64,000 bases of DNA, taken from NCBI GenBank assembly GCA_024734495.1, contig JALMQS010000187.1, positions 22,173,870 to 22,237,869 on the forward strand, written 5' to 3'. The notes under the pieces are model-generated. The model was not told where the DNA came from. It did not search any database and saw nothing but the letters and a program-made list of their open reading frames with translations. A program made the translations under genes and the position numbers. Source of the DNA: Forficula auricularia. Its lineage: Eukaryota; Arthropoda; Insecta; Dermaptera; Forficulidae. Below, in pieces: positions 21,733-32,913 of the stretch (the stretch's first letter is position 1; every line of letters begins with the position of its first letter).

Positions 21733-21891
21733 CGAGGGGTGAACCGCGACCTAAAATCGTGTACACCTACTTCTACTTCCACTTTCATTTCCAAGTAAAA
21801 GACAATAGATGACAACAGAATAACTAATGAATTCCAAAGTAATTCCAAATAATTCCAAAGACACCTAATTCCAATCGCGGTTCACCCCTCG
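21733..21891 (-). mobile_element. hAT-type MITE, perfect 8-bp TSD
   Basis: Ends CGAGGGGTGAACCGCGA and complement, 159 bases, flanked on both sides by attaatat (21725-21732 and 21892-21899). Orientation is opposite to the sibling at 33265. The interior contains the family's 'aattccaaa' and 'acttctacttccac' repeats. Confidence 0.9.
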
Positions 21892-22432
21892 ATTAATATG
21901 ATGCACTTTTCTACCAAGTTTTAGATTTGGAGTAGAGCTCGTTCGCCGACGAAAAATGTCTAAATCAGTAAATTTTGTTAAGACCGTACAAAATCTTTAG
22001 AAATTTCAATTTTTATTTATATGATTAATTTCAATAATCTGAATAAACGAGTCGGATCGTGGGTTCCGTATCTATCTAAGATTGATATTTTCGTATGTTG
22101 TATAGCATCTTAATGACTTATCGCTTTGTGAATTCACTACTTTGACCCACCCAGTAGTTATAGGCAATCAAAAGAAAAATTATTCTATCTTCCAAATACT
22201 TGAGACATATCAAATTAGTTTTTATTTATCGTTAATAAGGAAAGAATTAACTGATTGAAATAATTTTTCATAAATTTTACTTAAGTACATAGTTAAATAA
22301 AATTAAGCTGGTACAATAGTCTCCTAAAAATGGCCACTTTGGGCCTTTCTCACTACATCATATTAAAGCGGAGTAATTAAATTAAAAAAAAAAAATTATA
22401 CTTGGAATTGCATTTACACGCATACCTCCACC

Positions 22433-22765
22433 CTTAGACCATGAAATATATAGACACGCCCTCTGCTACTCTCCACACAGAGTGAAGTGAGGCCAACATC
22501 GCCTACAGATGACGTCACGTTCTCGCATAAATATTTTGGTAATATTAATTTAATATTAATTTGCGATTATTGGAATCCAAAATAAATAATCTAAGCTACG
22601 ATAAATTTATCTCAATGTATAATAATTCCTATAGTGGCCATGCTATTAAATAGAAAAAATAGAAATTTTCTGGGTGTTCCTACCTACAGATGACGTCACT
22701 TTCTCTAGGAGATGTTGGCTCACCAAATCGACACCAGGGCGTGTCTATATATTTCATGGTCTAAG
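22433..22765. mobile_element. hAT-type element, perfect 8-bp TSD
   Basis: Inverted ends of about 30 bases begin CTTAGACCATGAAATATAT. The duplication cctccacc lies at 22425-22432 and 22766-22773. Just inside each arm is a direct copy of 'ctacagatgacgtcac', each containing TGACGTCA, the CREB/ATF palindrome (22510-22517 and 22691-22698). No transposase. Confidence 0.9.
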
Positions 22766-22799
22766 CCTCCACCTCATGATACAAAAATATTTTCTTGAT

Positions 22800-23000
22800 T
22801 CCACATAAAACGACCCTTTATTTAATTGAAATATTAATATGATTATTATTTTTGGGATAAATGAATACACATAACTGATAAATTTCAAGTTTATTTTATT
22901 TAGCATACGAGCTATAATTATCTGACAAACGGAAGTTCAGACAAACATTATATTATAGCGACATCACTAGGGTCATGTTTTACTTTTTAAACGGAACCCT
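22800..23000 (+). repeat. Retroposon-tail family, copy 2
   Basis: Shares 'gataaatttcaagtttat', 'atctgacaaacggaagttc' and 'tagggtcatgttttactttt' with the copies at 13005 and 50860, ending in 'ggaaccctaaaaattg'. No coding sequence. Confidence 0.5.
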
Positions 23001-23196
23001 AAAAATTGACCAGAGAATAATGTTACATCTTAAATTTATTCATTATAAATTAAAAACTCTGTGAATTCCGGCAAAATACCATTAACATTTTTTTGTTTAC
23101 GTGAATTAAGTAAATGATTAGTTATATTAGCAAAAAAATCCGGTTCGTTGATTGTCCAGGGCCAAAAACCTCCTAACTTTTCCATGTGTTTCCATG

Positions 23197-23211
23197 CCCC
23201 CCCCCCCCCCC
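23197..23211. repeat. 15-C homopolymer
   Basis: An uninterrupted run of 15 C. Assembly length errors are likely here. Confidence 0.9.
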
Positions 23212-25380
23212 TCACCCAATCAAGTATTTTTTCTCCCACTGGAATCGCCAATTAATTAACTCAACTCATCTGGACCCGTTTGAAGATTTCCGGATCCTGT
23301 CCCTCTCTCCCTCCCGAAACCTGTTTCTTTTCGGCTTCTACATTTTTCTAATTCACTCGCTCTTAAAATCAGACGAAAATTTTATCAAATAAAAAAAAAA
23401 AAAAATAATAATAATAAAATAAAAAATAAAAAAATGCAATTTATTATTTTTTTTTGTTGTAATTTAAAAATGAAAATGAAATTATTATATAAAAAATAAT
23501 TGCTAAATAAAAATACACACCAACCCATCCTTGTGGATTCAAATAAATTGGTTTTGAAATCCCTCAGATTGAATACTACAGCTATAGATTTTATGTTTCA
23601 ATTTAATTTCTATTTGATAAAATCATAAAACAAACAATGATTTGATAAATGTAAAAAATGTATAAAATAAATAAAATCTGAAGAATATATAGTAGAGTCT
23701 CAGAGGATAAGACACAAGTTAAGACATTATAATAGTACTACCACACCTAGTAATACGCATCTGGATCATGTTTGGGAGGACTATAAGGGGAGATTTGGAG
23801 GCCCTTAAAAAAATTTGTGTGAGCTTCATCCACATAAGCTCACGGGGCAAGTGAAACTATACCCGTAGATGGTATTAAAATAATTCAAATTTCCTAATTT
23901 TAATAAATTTTATTTGTCATTAAATAGTAGTGGGTTCTAAAATAATAATTTAAATTTTCTAATTTTATTTAAAAAAAATTATTTCTCGTCTAAAAAAAAA
24001 AATCAAACAGATTCGTCGCTAAAGAAGTTTCACTTCATAAAATAGGGGTTGTAAAAGGATATTTTCACTGGATTTGAGGTATCCTTGTAAAGATCTTTTT
24101 TAAAGTAGAATAAGTCTTTTATTTTATTATTTTATTTATTTTAATTTATTTTCCTTTAAAATGGCAGTGTGAGATCATCCCAAACTGGTGATTTTAGTAT
24201 TTACTAGTTGAATAATTAATGTTCTAAAATTGTATAATTATTAAAAATAATTTCATCTCATCTTATGAGATTATAAATAAAAACGAATTTGATATCTCAT
24301 GTATTTTGGATGATTTAATAAATTTGCTGTCTGTCTGCTTCTGGGTGGGCTAAGACAATTTCAAAGATGGTAGGTTATAAGTGAAAGTACTGTGGCATAC
24401 TCATCAGTTTATTTGGATAAATTTATTCTATATATTCTAAATTCTATTTTGTTTCTAAATATTTTTTCAAAACCAGTTATACAGTGAATAAAAAAATATA
24501 ATATTATTGTTTTATTTTATAAATCATGTAGCTTAGTATGTTATTCATGAATTTATAATATCACTCTTACTTTAATATTTAATTTTACTTATATGAAAAA
24601 ATTTAATTTATTTTTTATATTAGTCTAAATTCTACATACCTTAAAACTTGATTAAATTTTTGGTACTTTGTTTGAGAAACACCCGGTGAAAAATATTAGT
24701 TTAATTTTTTTGCCAGAACCTGTTGTATTAGTTGTTGTTGTTGCTCATTAAAAGTCTCGCTGATTGAAAGACTGTTAATTAAGTGCTAGAAAAATAGCCC
24801 TAAACTAAATTTGGATAGCGAGTTGAGAAGACTATAGTGAATGTGTGTGTGTGCAAGTGTGCGTGTGATTGATTGATTTTTCAATGGATTAAAAAATAAC
24901 GTTATTTTTTTCAAAATATTAATTAAAATAAGTTTCGTTTTTTATTTCAAGACACGCAGAAAGTATATCTAGTTGTAGAGTTGAAAAGGCTTATAACTTA
25001 TCGGAAAATTATGGGAATCTGGTCGGTTTAAATTACTCGTATTATTGAATTCATTAAAAATTTTTTCGCTTATTCGAGTTTAGAAATGTCTAAAAAACTC
25101 AGAAGGATCTTGTTCAAGGATGATAATTTTCTCTCTGTATTTAACTGGAAACCATTAACCACAATTACTCAAAAAGGGGAGGTCGTTAAAGTTTGTTCTG
25201 GGCCCAATATATTCTCCAAGAAAATCACAAAAGAGTGTAATCTATTAGATCCGAAATGAAATGGATTATTTTTAATTATATGTCAGAAGGGTTGTGTTTG
25301 CCCCTTCGGGAAACAAACTCGAGGGTCAAAATTCGTAATCCGCGGCTAAAGTGGTAAAAATAACCCTTCGAACATATAAT
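23212..25380. other. AT-rich DNA, nothing recognised
   Basis: No gene is seen. A TG run lies at 24842-24853. Patches at 23700-23860 and 25190-25375 are less AT-rich and unique, without recognisable motifs. Confidence 0.4.
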
Positions 25381-25465
25381 TATTAATTGAAAGGGGTAGC
25401 GAGGAAAGAAAAAATTAACACATGTCCAAGGTGTAATTTAATGGAATCCTTCTTCTTTTCCTTTC

Positions 25466-25508
25466 AAACCGACGTTTCGGAGGATTCTTCCATTCTTCTT
25501 CAGGGTTT
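25466..25508 (-). ncRNA. HHL-1 hammerhead-like motif
   Basis: Minus strand: AAACC, CTGAAGA, stem II AGAATGGAAGAATCCTCC (imperfect), GAAA, CGTC, GGTTT. Stem I has 5 pairs. GUC is the expected cleavage triplet. ACGU is self-complementary, giving a minimal stem III that could form between two RNA copies. Confidence 0.6.
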
Positions 25509-25570
25509 CAAGGGTCAAACTCTGCTGTGGAGAGAGGAAGGAAGCATTTTATTTGTTTCCATTGACCTTG

Positions 25571-25613
25571 AAACCCCGAAGAAGGAGGGAAGAATCCTCC
25601 GAAACGTCGGTTT
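25571..25613 (+). ncRNA. HHL-1 hammerhead-like motif
   Basis: Plus arm: AAACC, CCGAAGA (U4 to C), stem II GGAGG-GAAGAAT-CCTCC with 5 perfect pairs, GAAA, CGTC, GGTTT. The U4 change should abolish activity in this arm. Confidence 0.6.
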
Positions 25614-25760
25614 TAAAGGAAAGGAGGAAGGATTCCAATAAATGACACCTTATTTGGATATGTGTTAATTTTTTCTTTCCCCACTACCCCTGGACTGCCT
25701 TCCATTACTTTCAATTAAAAGTTCTACCAGTCCGTCTCTCTTCAGAGAAAATTTCGTTGA

Positions 25761-26199
25761 TAATAAATAATGTCACCCTCTTGTCAGTTTTAAAGTCTAT
25801 TTCTATCATCAACTTGTACTCTTATACTCAAAATATTTGTTTGTTTTTCCAAATTTGGGTTTTATACCTCCACAACATTGGGTTGAAAATGCAGAAAATC
25901 AGAAAAATATTGAATTGTAAAAAGGTAAATTTGCGAATGGATGTAGCTAATGAGCTGAAATTCTAGCTACTAAATTTTATTAAAAAATACAACTCATTGG
26001 CCAACTTTCAACTAAACAGTTTGGTTACTGTTTACTGAAGCCTACTGAGCCTTTCCATGAGCGAGTATATTCAACATGATACTCTTTGCAAAATAATACC
26101 AGACAGAATTTATCAATAAAAAAGGAGGTAAAATTTGAGATTTTTTAAGGACTTGGTGTCATTTAGGGTCATCTTAGTATTAAACTTAAATATAATAAA
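25761..26199. other. AT-rich DNA, nothing recognised
   Basis: No gene or transposon end recognised. Confidence 0.4.
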
Positions 26200-26203
26200 C
26201 TAA

Positions 26204-26335
26204 CTAGCTGACTGCCCGGGAAGCATGTTAGTTCTCAGGTTCGACTCCTGATGGGATGAATCCCTTCTGATTTCGCAATTTAATAATATTTCTACTAAAA
26301 TCTTAGAATTTGACTTAAAAATTAAATTCTTTCTC
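26204..26335 (+). mobile_element. tRNA-derived SINE-4, best copy
   Basis: The T-arm is intact: stem TCAGG / CCTGA closes the 7-base loop TTCGACT, and the B box reads GGTTCGACTCC (26239-26249). Upstream 'tagctgactgcccgg' is the degraded A-box region. The body 'tttctgatttcgcaat' and 'aatatttctactaaaatct' is shared with 1680-1840 and 39148-39302. Confidence 0.6.
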
Positions 26336-26746
26336 TTTTAATATACATTGGTTAATCTGAACCCGAGCTGATTTTCTGAAAAATATTCAAACTATTTAAA
26401 AAAAAAAGGGGGGCTCAAATCTTTCGTTTTATATAAACTAATATTATTAGAAATTTATTTTTATTTTATTGATTTTATCTTGAGAAATAATGATATTTTC
26501 TGGATTATTGAGACAAAACTTCTAAGCCTAGTGAGCCTAAAATCTAATCATTTCTTCTCATTGGAAATACAAACATTTTGGCACCTAAATGAACTGTCAA
26601 TGGCTAATTCTAATCGAAGAAAAATCACAAGTACTGTTAAAGAAGGCAAGAAAAAGATGGTTGCAAGCTTTCAAATGAATTTATAGAAGGGCCTTGCATT
26701 TTTGACAGAAATCAAAATTGTACTGACTGAAGCGAAATTTTATCCC

Positions 26747-27337
26747 GGTACCGCGACATTTCAGCCCTCGACAAAATATCCCCGACAAAACATCCCGACA
26801 AAATCGACAAAATATCCCCCGACATAATATCTTCTGACAAAATATTGGCTGGTTCGGTTTTCAATGTGTGTTTGATTAGAAAAAAATGGGAGCCCGAAAC
26901 ACACCCCGCCCGACGATTGGCTGTTCGGTTTTCAATGTGTGTTTGATTAGGAAAAAATGGGAGCCCGAAACACACCCCGCCCGACGATTGGCTGGTTCGG
27001 TTTTCAATGTGTGTTTGATTAGGAAAAATGGGAGCCCGAAACACACCCCGCCCGGACTAAACTTTCGGAGGTTCGGTTAATATATATTCAGTTCGGCTCG
27101 GTTAGGTTCGTATAGCTCCTTTTCGGGCTGAGTTTTTAGACGAGTTCGGTTGGCGTCAGCCGAACTGAATATAGTATTAACCGAACCGGAGTCGATTTGC
27201 ATTACTCATAAGATTCACGAGGAGAAGGGTTATTTTGTCATGAGATATTTTGTCTGAAGGATATTTTGTCGTTGGATATTTTGTCGGGGGATGTTTTGTC
27301 TGGACTATTTTCTCGGGGGCTGAAATGTCGCGGAATC
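26747..27337. mobile_element. Mutator-like foldback element, 9-bp TSD
   Basis: The long inverted arms begin G(G/A)T(A/T)CCGCGACATTTCAGCCC and then repeat GACAAAATATCC units. The duplication ttttatccc lies exactly at 26738-26746 and 27338-27346. A 9-bp TSD with long arms fits the Mutator superfamily. The interior has three 71-72 bp tandem units and a second hairpin (27065-27190). Open frames through the array (110 codons minus) come from the repeat and resemble no protein. Confidence 0.85.
26849..27055. repeat. Three 71-72 bp tandem units
   Basis: Units start at 26853, 26924 and 26996 ('ttcggttttcaatgtgtg', 'gggagcccgaaacacacccc'). They are nearly identical and lie inside the Mutator-like element. 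Confidence 0.9.
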
Positions 27338-27346
27338 TTTTATCCC

Positions 27347-27390
27347 GAACTCTAAAGCTCTGCCACTGAACTACCAGTGCCTCAAAAAAT
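27347..27390 (-). other. tRNA-like A-box segment split by the Mutator insert
   Basis: On the minus strand 'actggtagttcagtggcaga' followed by 'gctttagagttcggga' has an A-box shape (TAGTTCAGTGGCAGAGC). The sequence continues across the element into 26737-26700. It is probably a SINE or tRNA relic into which the element inserted. The B box is not convincing. Confidence 0.35.
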
Positions 27391-28345
27391 AATTAATTAA
27401 AATAAGTAAATAAAAGACTGGTGTTAATAACAAACAAGAGTATTTTTAATTCGATTTATTTTTCCTTTCGTGAGAATTATTATTATTATTTACTTATTTA
27501 TTTATTTATTTTTACGAAAAAATTACTTAATCCTTGAGAGTTTCTAATGACAATTTCACATTTATTGTAATTTTGCATTAATATTTTTCTATGGTGTTTA
27601 CTTTCTTTCATCAGGTTTCCAATTGCAAATTGAAAATGATACACAGAATATGTTTGTCTGTCTTTCTCCTCGCTGTTTATTTATTTATAATTTTCTGGTT
27701 TCAATTCCACTCTCCTAAGTCTTCTTCTTTTCTTCTTTTTCCTCGTTTATTGGAATACATTCGTGATTAAAAATCTTCCAATCTTTTTTCACAATATTAT
27801 TATGATGATGTTTCTTTACTCTCTATTGAATTGTTGTTGAGACCATGAGACCACCCGGCCAGCGATTCAATACATTTCGCATGTGAATTCACAATTGAAT
27901 TCGGCAAGAATTTTTCGAGGAGGCAGATAATTGAAATGATCACCTGAAAATCATTCATTTGAAATACAGTCGGCAAAAATAATTTTAAAATACCAATAGG
28001 TCAACCTGGGGCAAACCAAATATTTTAAATCAATAAATATCTTCTTTATGGCGTTAGTGGGGTATTTAGAAAGAGAAATCAATGATGTTTTCCTTTTTAA
28101 TACAAATTGATTTTATGAATTAGATGCATAAAATTTAATAAGATTAAAAAAAAATTGTTTAAAAACTAAAGAAAAAATTTAATCTAAAATTAAAAGTATT
28201 TTCTTGGAGATAGGCTGGTAAATTTCAATGGAGATTCAATGTAGAGGCAGATTTATTGGCAAAATTTAACACCAAAAACTGTTAAAGGAGTATTACCTAC
28301 TAAAAAGTAAGTAAGAGGTAGTTACAATTTTTCTTCAATGACTAT
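27391..28345. other. AT-rich DNA, nothing recognised
   Basis: No gene is seen. 'aagagaaatcaatgatgttt' at about 28072 is a fragment of the HHL-3 terminal sequence. The patch 27830-27960 is less AT-rich and unique. Confidence 0.4.
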
Positions 28346-28348
28346 TTT

Positions 28349-28390
28349 AAACCTTGTAGAAGGAGGGAAGTTCCTTGGAAACATCGGTTT
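28349..28390 (+). ncRNA. HHL-1 hammerhead-like motif, decayed
   Basis: AAACC, TTGTAGA (damaged CTGAAGA), stem II AAGGAGG...TTCCTT, GGAAAC, ATC, GGTTT. Stem I keeps its 5 pairs although the core is broken. Confidence 0.45.
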
Positions 28391-28835
28391 TTGAAATGAA
28401 AACGACATTCTAATAAATTATTTTATTCAGAATATCATCTTTTCATTATTTCTGGGCTGATTATCCATTTATAATTGAAAAACTATATTTGTTTCAATTA
28501 AATAGGGGAGGATTCTCTTGAAATCAAATATTCTCTCTTGCGCATAGTAAATAAAAATTAAATGAATAAAATTTATATATATATATATATATATAATTTT
28601 AAAGAATAAATCCTAGTAGCACAAAGCCCGGAACTATGTAGTAACTATATAGAATCTATATTGGGTTCCGAGGTAAAACCAATGTAGGCAAACGGTATAG
28701 ATTCTATGTTGGAGCTTTATCAGACGCCATGGTGTTGGATAAGTGTAGGCTACTAATATAGACTTAGTATTGAGTCGTTGTAGGGTGCCAATATAGTCTT
28801 GGAGTTGGATCGGTCGGTGCAGGCTGCCAATATAC

Positions 28836-29472
28836 AGGGGTCGGCGCTCGAAGTGTTATCATCTACCGTGCAAAAGATTAGTTATCTTGGGCACGTAAAC
28901 AATTCGGTAGAAACCATTGGACGTTTCAACAAGACTCGACACCATCCCATAAAGTCCGTGAAACCCAAGGTTTTTTACAAGAAAAAGTTTTTTTTTTTTT
29001 TGGCTTTTCGGCCTTTCCAGCCATAAGCCTAATTACGATATTCTAGTTATATTTTTTTTTTTAAATTTGTCTCTACCCCCGGGGGTCAGATTCGAACCCG
29101 GGTCCCCTGGTTAGCTCGCTGTCATGCTACCGCCTAGCCTCATCTGACCCCCCCCCCCCCCACAAGAAAAAGTTCCCATCTTTATAAATTCACAACAATG
29201 GCCACCATATTCCTAGGACTTAAACCCAATGAATTTTTACATATCGTCCATTCTTGAGGCCAAAATATCAAACTAAAAAATATCAACGCCTTAGAGATTG
29301 CTCTTCGCAAAATACCATCAGACCATGTTCGTGTTCAACGAGCAATATACCAAATTTTTCTTAAAATTTGACATGTTTTTACGATATACTGAAGTTTTTA
29401 AATAAAAAAAAATAAAAATTTACAAAATTACAGCATTTTTAATTGTTAACACTTCGAGCTCCGACACCTGTA
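28836..29472. mobile_element. Inner hAT-like element
   Basis: Ends CAGGGGTCGGCGCTCGAAG and, inverted, CAGGTGTCGGAGCTCGAAG. The CAGG(G/T)GT start is hAT-like. No matching 8-bp flanks, so family assignment rests on the ends only. It has lost any transposase. Confidence 0.5.
28990..29161 (-). mobile_element. tRNA-derived SINE-1, copy 2
   Basis: Flanked by an exact 13-bp duplication acaagaaaaagtt (28977-28989 and 29162-29174). On the minus strand the head contains B box GGTTCGAATCT and the body ends 'aggccgaaaagcc' plus a poly-A tail. A run of 13 C at the head end may be misassembled. Confidence 0.9.
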
Positions 29473-29611
29473 GTTTCGATCCAGCATAAATATATGGTAC
29501 CAAGATAGGCTGCCTATATGGTTTCAACATAGTAAACCCATTCCAGTTTGATGATGGTTCCTATATAGGGAAACTATACGATATAGTTCTAATACGTTTT
29601 GTGCTACTAGG

Positions 29612-30670
29612 GAAGCTACTATATAACATGTCCATCCTTTGGTCTTGAAAATTGTTATATTATTATTTTTAAATTTAAACTTTTAAAAAATAATCTTAAA
29701 AAATAAAAATGCCTATTTTTAAAATTAATTTCTTTTTGGCTTAACTGGAGTGTGAACCCTGCATAAACTCTGTCTCTAATCCCAGTCGTTTTTCACATTA
29801 AGAACGCACCTGATATATATTTGTTCTGGTATACTAGTATATTTCGTCATCTGATTTGGTCCGGCTTCGGAATATTAACTAGCCAGCATATTTCTTGGGA
29901 TTTCATCACCCGCCTGGGAACTAATTAAGATGGGCCATCTAGGAGATTTTTTCGATTATTTTTTTTTCTTTTGACTTCTAAACGACTAGATATTAATTTT
30001 GAAATGCGGACAAATATGCTTGTAATGGAGTTAATATATATTTTTTCTCGTTTAATTTTTCAAAAATTCACTTTTATTACATTTTTTTTATTATTTTCGT
30101 TAAAAAAAGAAAAAAAAATACCAAAATTTAAAGAGATATCCACATTTTATGATTAACTAATTTATGCACTTGAACTTGGAAATGTTTTTTTGTGCTCTGC
30201 TGAACTTGAGCGTAGAAATTAATTAAATGCAAATGGTTACGGCTCTTTTGACCCCCTTGCCCCCCCTCCTACAGACCCATCCACCACAAATTTCACCCTC
30301 AATTTCTCCTCACGCCTCAAACGATTTTAACATGGCTCATTGATCATCTGATTTTATACATGTTTCTCTCCTTCAAGGATTCTTTCAAATACTTTAGCAG
30401 GTATTCAGGGAAATTTCTTTTATAAAACCCTACAATAATTTCGCTAATATTCATTAATTACTAAGACCATTGGACATATTCAGGATATTGAGGATTTTAC
30501 TTCCCAAATAACACTTTAATAGTTTGTTTCGAAGCTTTTTATATCTTGCATTAGACCATCTTTAGGTTCGTATCTAAAGCTCATGTTTTACAACTTTTTA
30601 CTTTTATTTACTAAATTAAATATTAGTATAAAATATAATTATTTTGATTAGTTATGTCCATCGATTAAAT
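29612..30670. other. AT-rich DNA, nothing recognised
   Basis: No gene is seen. About 29740-29945 and 30230-30400 are less AT-rich and unique in the window, without recognisable motifs. Confidence 0.4.
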
Positions 30671-30963
30671 AATTAAAGTTGGTATAAGGAAATAAGGACT
30701 ATATTTTTATGGAAATAATTTTTATTTTAATGCCAACGTTTCATCAACTTTGTTGACTTCTTCAGGGCTCAAATAGTTATCTTCCTTACATATTTGTAAT
30801 TTTTATAATTCTCTCTTAGTTACAATTAGCGAAAAACATAGCAAGGCAACCTTTTCATCAATCAGATTGAAGAATTCAACAAAGTTGATGAAACATTGGC
30901 ATAAAATAAAAATTATTTGCATAAAAATATAGTCCTTATTTCCCGATACCAACTTTAATAATA
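30671..30963. mobile_element. HHL-2 foldback element, copy 2
   Basis: Arms 'aattaaagttggtataagga' and complement. The minus-arm motif (30732-30769) is CTGAAGAA, GTCAAC-AAA-GTTGAT, GAAACGTT, GGC. The plus-arm motif (30868-30900) has TTGAAGAA and GAAACATT. Confidence 0.7.
30732..30769 (-). ncRNA. HHL-2 hammerhead-like motif
   Basis: Same order of parts as at 19186: GCC, CTGAAGAA, stem II of 6 pairs (one G-U), GAAA, CGTT, GGC. Confidence 0.5.
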
Positions 30964-31400
30964 AAATATAATCGTGTTTGAATTTTGAATCCTAGTTAAA
31001 ATCACACTATAGCTTTTAGAGGAAATGTTTTATATTTGTAAAAAGCTCATTAAACAGAATTAGAAGAAATTCCTCAACAAAATATTGACAATCTCCAAGA
31101 TCTAGATGATTTCCCTTTCTAGCCCAATTTAATAAAATATTTAAATTGAAATTCTAAAAAAATTCTTAAAATTAGTTCATTCTTTCTTTATGATGAAAGA
31201 CATATTTTAAATAACGAATTTGATATCTTAAGTATTTCGGAAGATATATTCATTTTTCTGCTACTGCAGAACTATTGGGCGGGCAGAATAATTAAATTAA
31301 TGGAGCAAGGGGTCATCAGCTAGAAATATACTAGTATATTCCTGCTATATATATAAACATAAGATATTATTTTGATTATTTATGTCCTTCGATTAAATTA
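30964..31400. other. AT-rich DNA, nothing recognised
   Basis: No gene or transposon end recognised between the two HHL-2 copies. Confidence 0.4.
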
Positions 31401-31729
31401 ATAAGTTGTTGTAGGGAAATAAGGACAATTGCATATACAAGTACTTTTTTATTTTATGTCAACGTTTCGTCAACTTTGTTGACTTCCTCAGGGCTCAAAC
31501 AAATTAATTTCTTTGCATATTTGTCATTATATAAATATTCTTTCTTAACAAACCCAAATAGGAAATATTTTCAATCTGTGCCTATATGTGTTTCCTAGGA
31601 ATGAATATTTATAAAATGACAAATATGCAGCGAAGCTAATTTGTTTGAGCTTCGAGGAAGTCAACAAAGTTGACGAAACGTTGGCATAAATAAAAATACT
31701 TGCATAAGCTATTGTCCTTATTTCCTACT
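31401..31729. mobile_element. HHL-2 foldback element, copy 3
   Basis: Arms 'gttgtagggaaataaggaca' and complement. The minus motif (31458-31494) reads CTGAGGAA, GTCAAC-AAA-GTTGAC, GAAACGTT, GAC. The plus motif (31648-31685) reads TCGAGGAA, the same stem II, GAAACGTT, GGC. Stem II is perfect in both. Confidence 0.7.
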
Positions 31730-32023
31730 TGGCCTGCTTAGTTAGGATTTTTTACTTTTTCTGAAATATTGCTCAAACGATTTTTTTATTTTTAGTATTT
31801 ATAAAGAATTGTCTGTTCTTTATTGTCTATAATTTTAATACAAATTAGATATCTTTTATAGTAGTTCGTTTGAAAAAATTTAGAATTTAAAGGTATAGAG
31901 ACCATTTGGTCTTATCTGCCACTGCATTTTTAAAACAAAATTCAAATAAATGTATTTCTAAACGATGTTGAATTTTATTTTAATATTGGTTTGCTATTAT
32001 GCAGGGTAAGTGAAAGTTATATG
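31730..32023. other. AT-rich DNA, nothing recognised
   Basis: No gene or transposon end recognised. Confidence 0.4.
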
Positions 32024-32031
32024 GTTGCTAC

Positions 32032-32196
32032 CGAGGGGTGATCCGGGATTGGAAGTAGGTGTACACCTCCTTGGAAGTATTTTGGAAGTACTTGGAAATA
32101 TTTGGAAGTACTTGGAAATATTTGAAAGTGCTGGAAATATTTGGAAGTACAAGTGGAAGTAGGTGTACAGCATATCAGGTCGCGGTTCACCCCTCG
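32032..32196 (+). mobile_element. hAT-type MITE, perfect 8-bp TSD
   Basis: 165 bases with CGAGGGGTGATCCGGGA / TCGCGGTTCACCCCTCG ends and the duplication gttgctac at 32024-32031 and 32197-32204. The interior is a degenerate array of 'ttggaagta' and 'ttggaaata' units. Confidence 0.9.
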
Positions 32197-32204
32197 GTTG
32201 CTAC

Positions 32205-32840
32205 TAAACATGGCAGAATATTGGTTTTATAAAAAATTGACTTAGCAATGAATTGAATGTTACGAAAAAAATATTCATAAGGATTTTTAAAATTATAAAT
32301 ACCCGAATCAATTTCTAGTCCAGAAGATGATTTAATAAAAAGTCCAAATATTTGAAAATAAACACATATGGTTTTATTTATTAATGAAAACCTTATATAC
32401 TCTTAAAAATTCAGAAATTACATCACTTGAGAATAGACAAAAATAATTCAATTAAAAATGAATTTTCAGCTCGGTGCTCTTCTAATGACCATAAAGAAGA
32501 TGTTTATGAATTGCAACATCAATTAAATTGATAATATTAATAGAACTTCATTCAAAGGTTCTTAACATTTATGTAAAGTTCTTATATTAATATTAATACT
32601 TTATTTGACTTGCCAAATTACAAACAACTGATACGGTCTAATTTCCTAATTAGCTAAAGTGATTTTTACGAATAAATGAATAATATATAGAAGAATGTTT
32701 AAAATTAAATGGATGGGTGGAATTACTAATGTGAAAAATTATGATTCATGAACATTATAGTAGAGGAAAGTTCAAATGATAGAGCTCACTTTTAGGGTTC
32801 AAGGAATTACTGAGAAATAGGAAAAATAGGCAATTTCATA
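32205..32840. other. AT-rich DNA, nothing recognised
   Basis: No gene or transposon end recognised. Confidence 0.4.
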
Positions 32841-32886
32841 AAGAGAAATCAATGAGATTGTCCTCTGCTTAATGCAAATAAAAATG
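32838..32886 (+). repeat. HHL-3 terminal fragment
   Basis: 'aaagagaaatcaatgagatt' and 'gtcctctgcttaatgcaaat' match the terminal segment of HHL-3 foldbacks (40205-40265, 55995-56500, 63425-63470). No inverted partner is nearby. Confidence 0.55.
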
Positions 32887-32913
32887 ACGACCGGGCTTTC
32901 GGTCCGTCGTCAC
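32886..32913. repeat. GC-rich hairpin
   Basis: TGACGAC (32886-32892) and GTCGTCA (32907-32913) are exact complements around a 14-base loop. It stands out against the AT-rich flanks and may be the end of an unknown element. Confidence 0.6.

Larger units (their letters stand above)
25383..25760. mobile_element. HHL-1 foldback element, copy 1
   Basis: Inverted arms run from 'taattgaaa' at 25383 to the complement at 25717 with hammerhead-like motifs in both arms (25466-25508 minus, 25571-25613 plus). A non-inverted tail 'ctaccagtccgtctctcttc' through 'aaatttcgttg' continues to about 25759. The same tail follows the copies at 40281 and 47215, so the unit is palindrome plus tail. The left arm has lost 'taatggaaggcagtccagg'. 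Confidence 0.8.
28612..29611. mobile_element. TIR element with nested element and SINE
   Basis: The outer ends CCTAGTAGCACAAA and TTTTGTGCTACTAGG are inverted repeats. The arms hold degenerate 45-50 bp subrepeats ('taggct(g/a)c(c/t)aatata'). A second pair of inverted ends (CAGGGGTCGGCGCTCGAAG at 28836 and its complement near 29471) marks an inner hAT-like element, within which SINE-1 copy 2 is nested. I found no TSD for the outer or the inner unit. Confidence 0.6.

Noticed and set aside
26204..26335. Functional tRNA genes at SINE heads (also 9489-9552, 15372, 50281, 61920)
   Set aside because: A and B boxes and some T-arms are present, but acceptor stems do not close and the sequences continue into repeated SINE bodies.
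26712..27080. Open frames on both strands across the 71-72 bp repeats
   Set aside because: They come from the tandem repeat of the Mutator-like element; both strands are open and no protein family fits.
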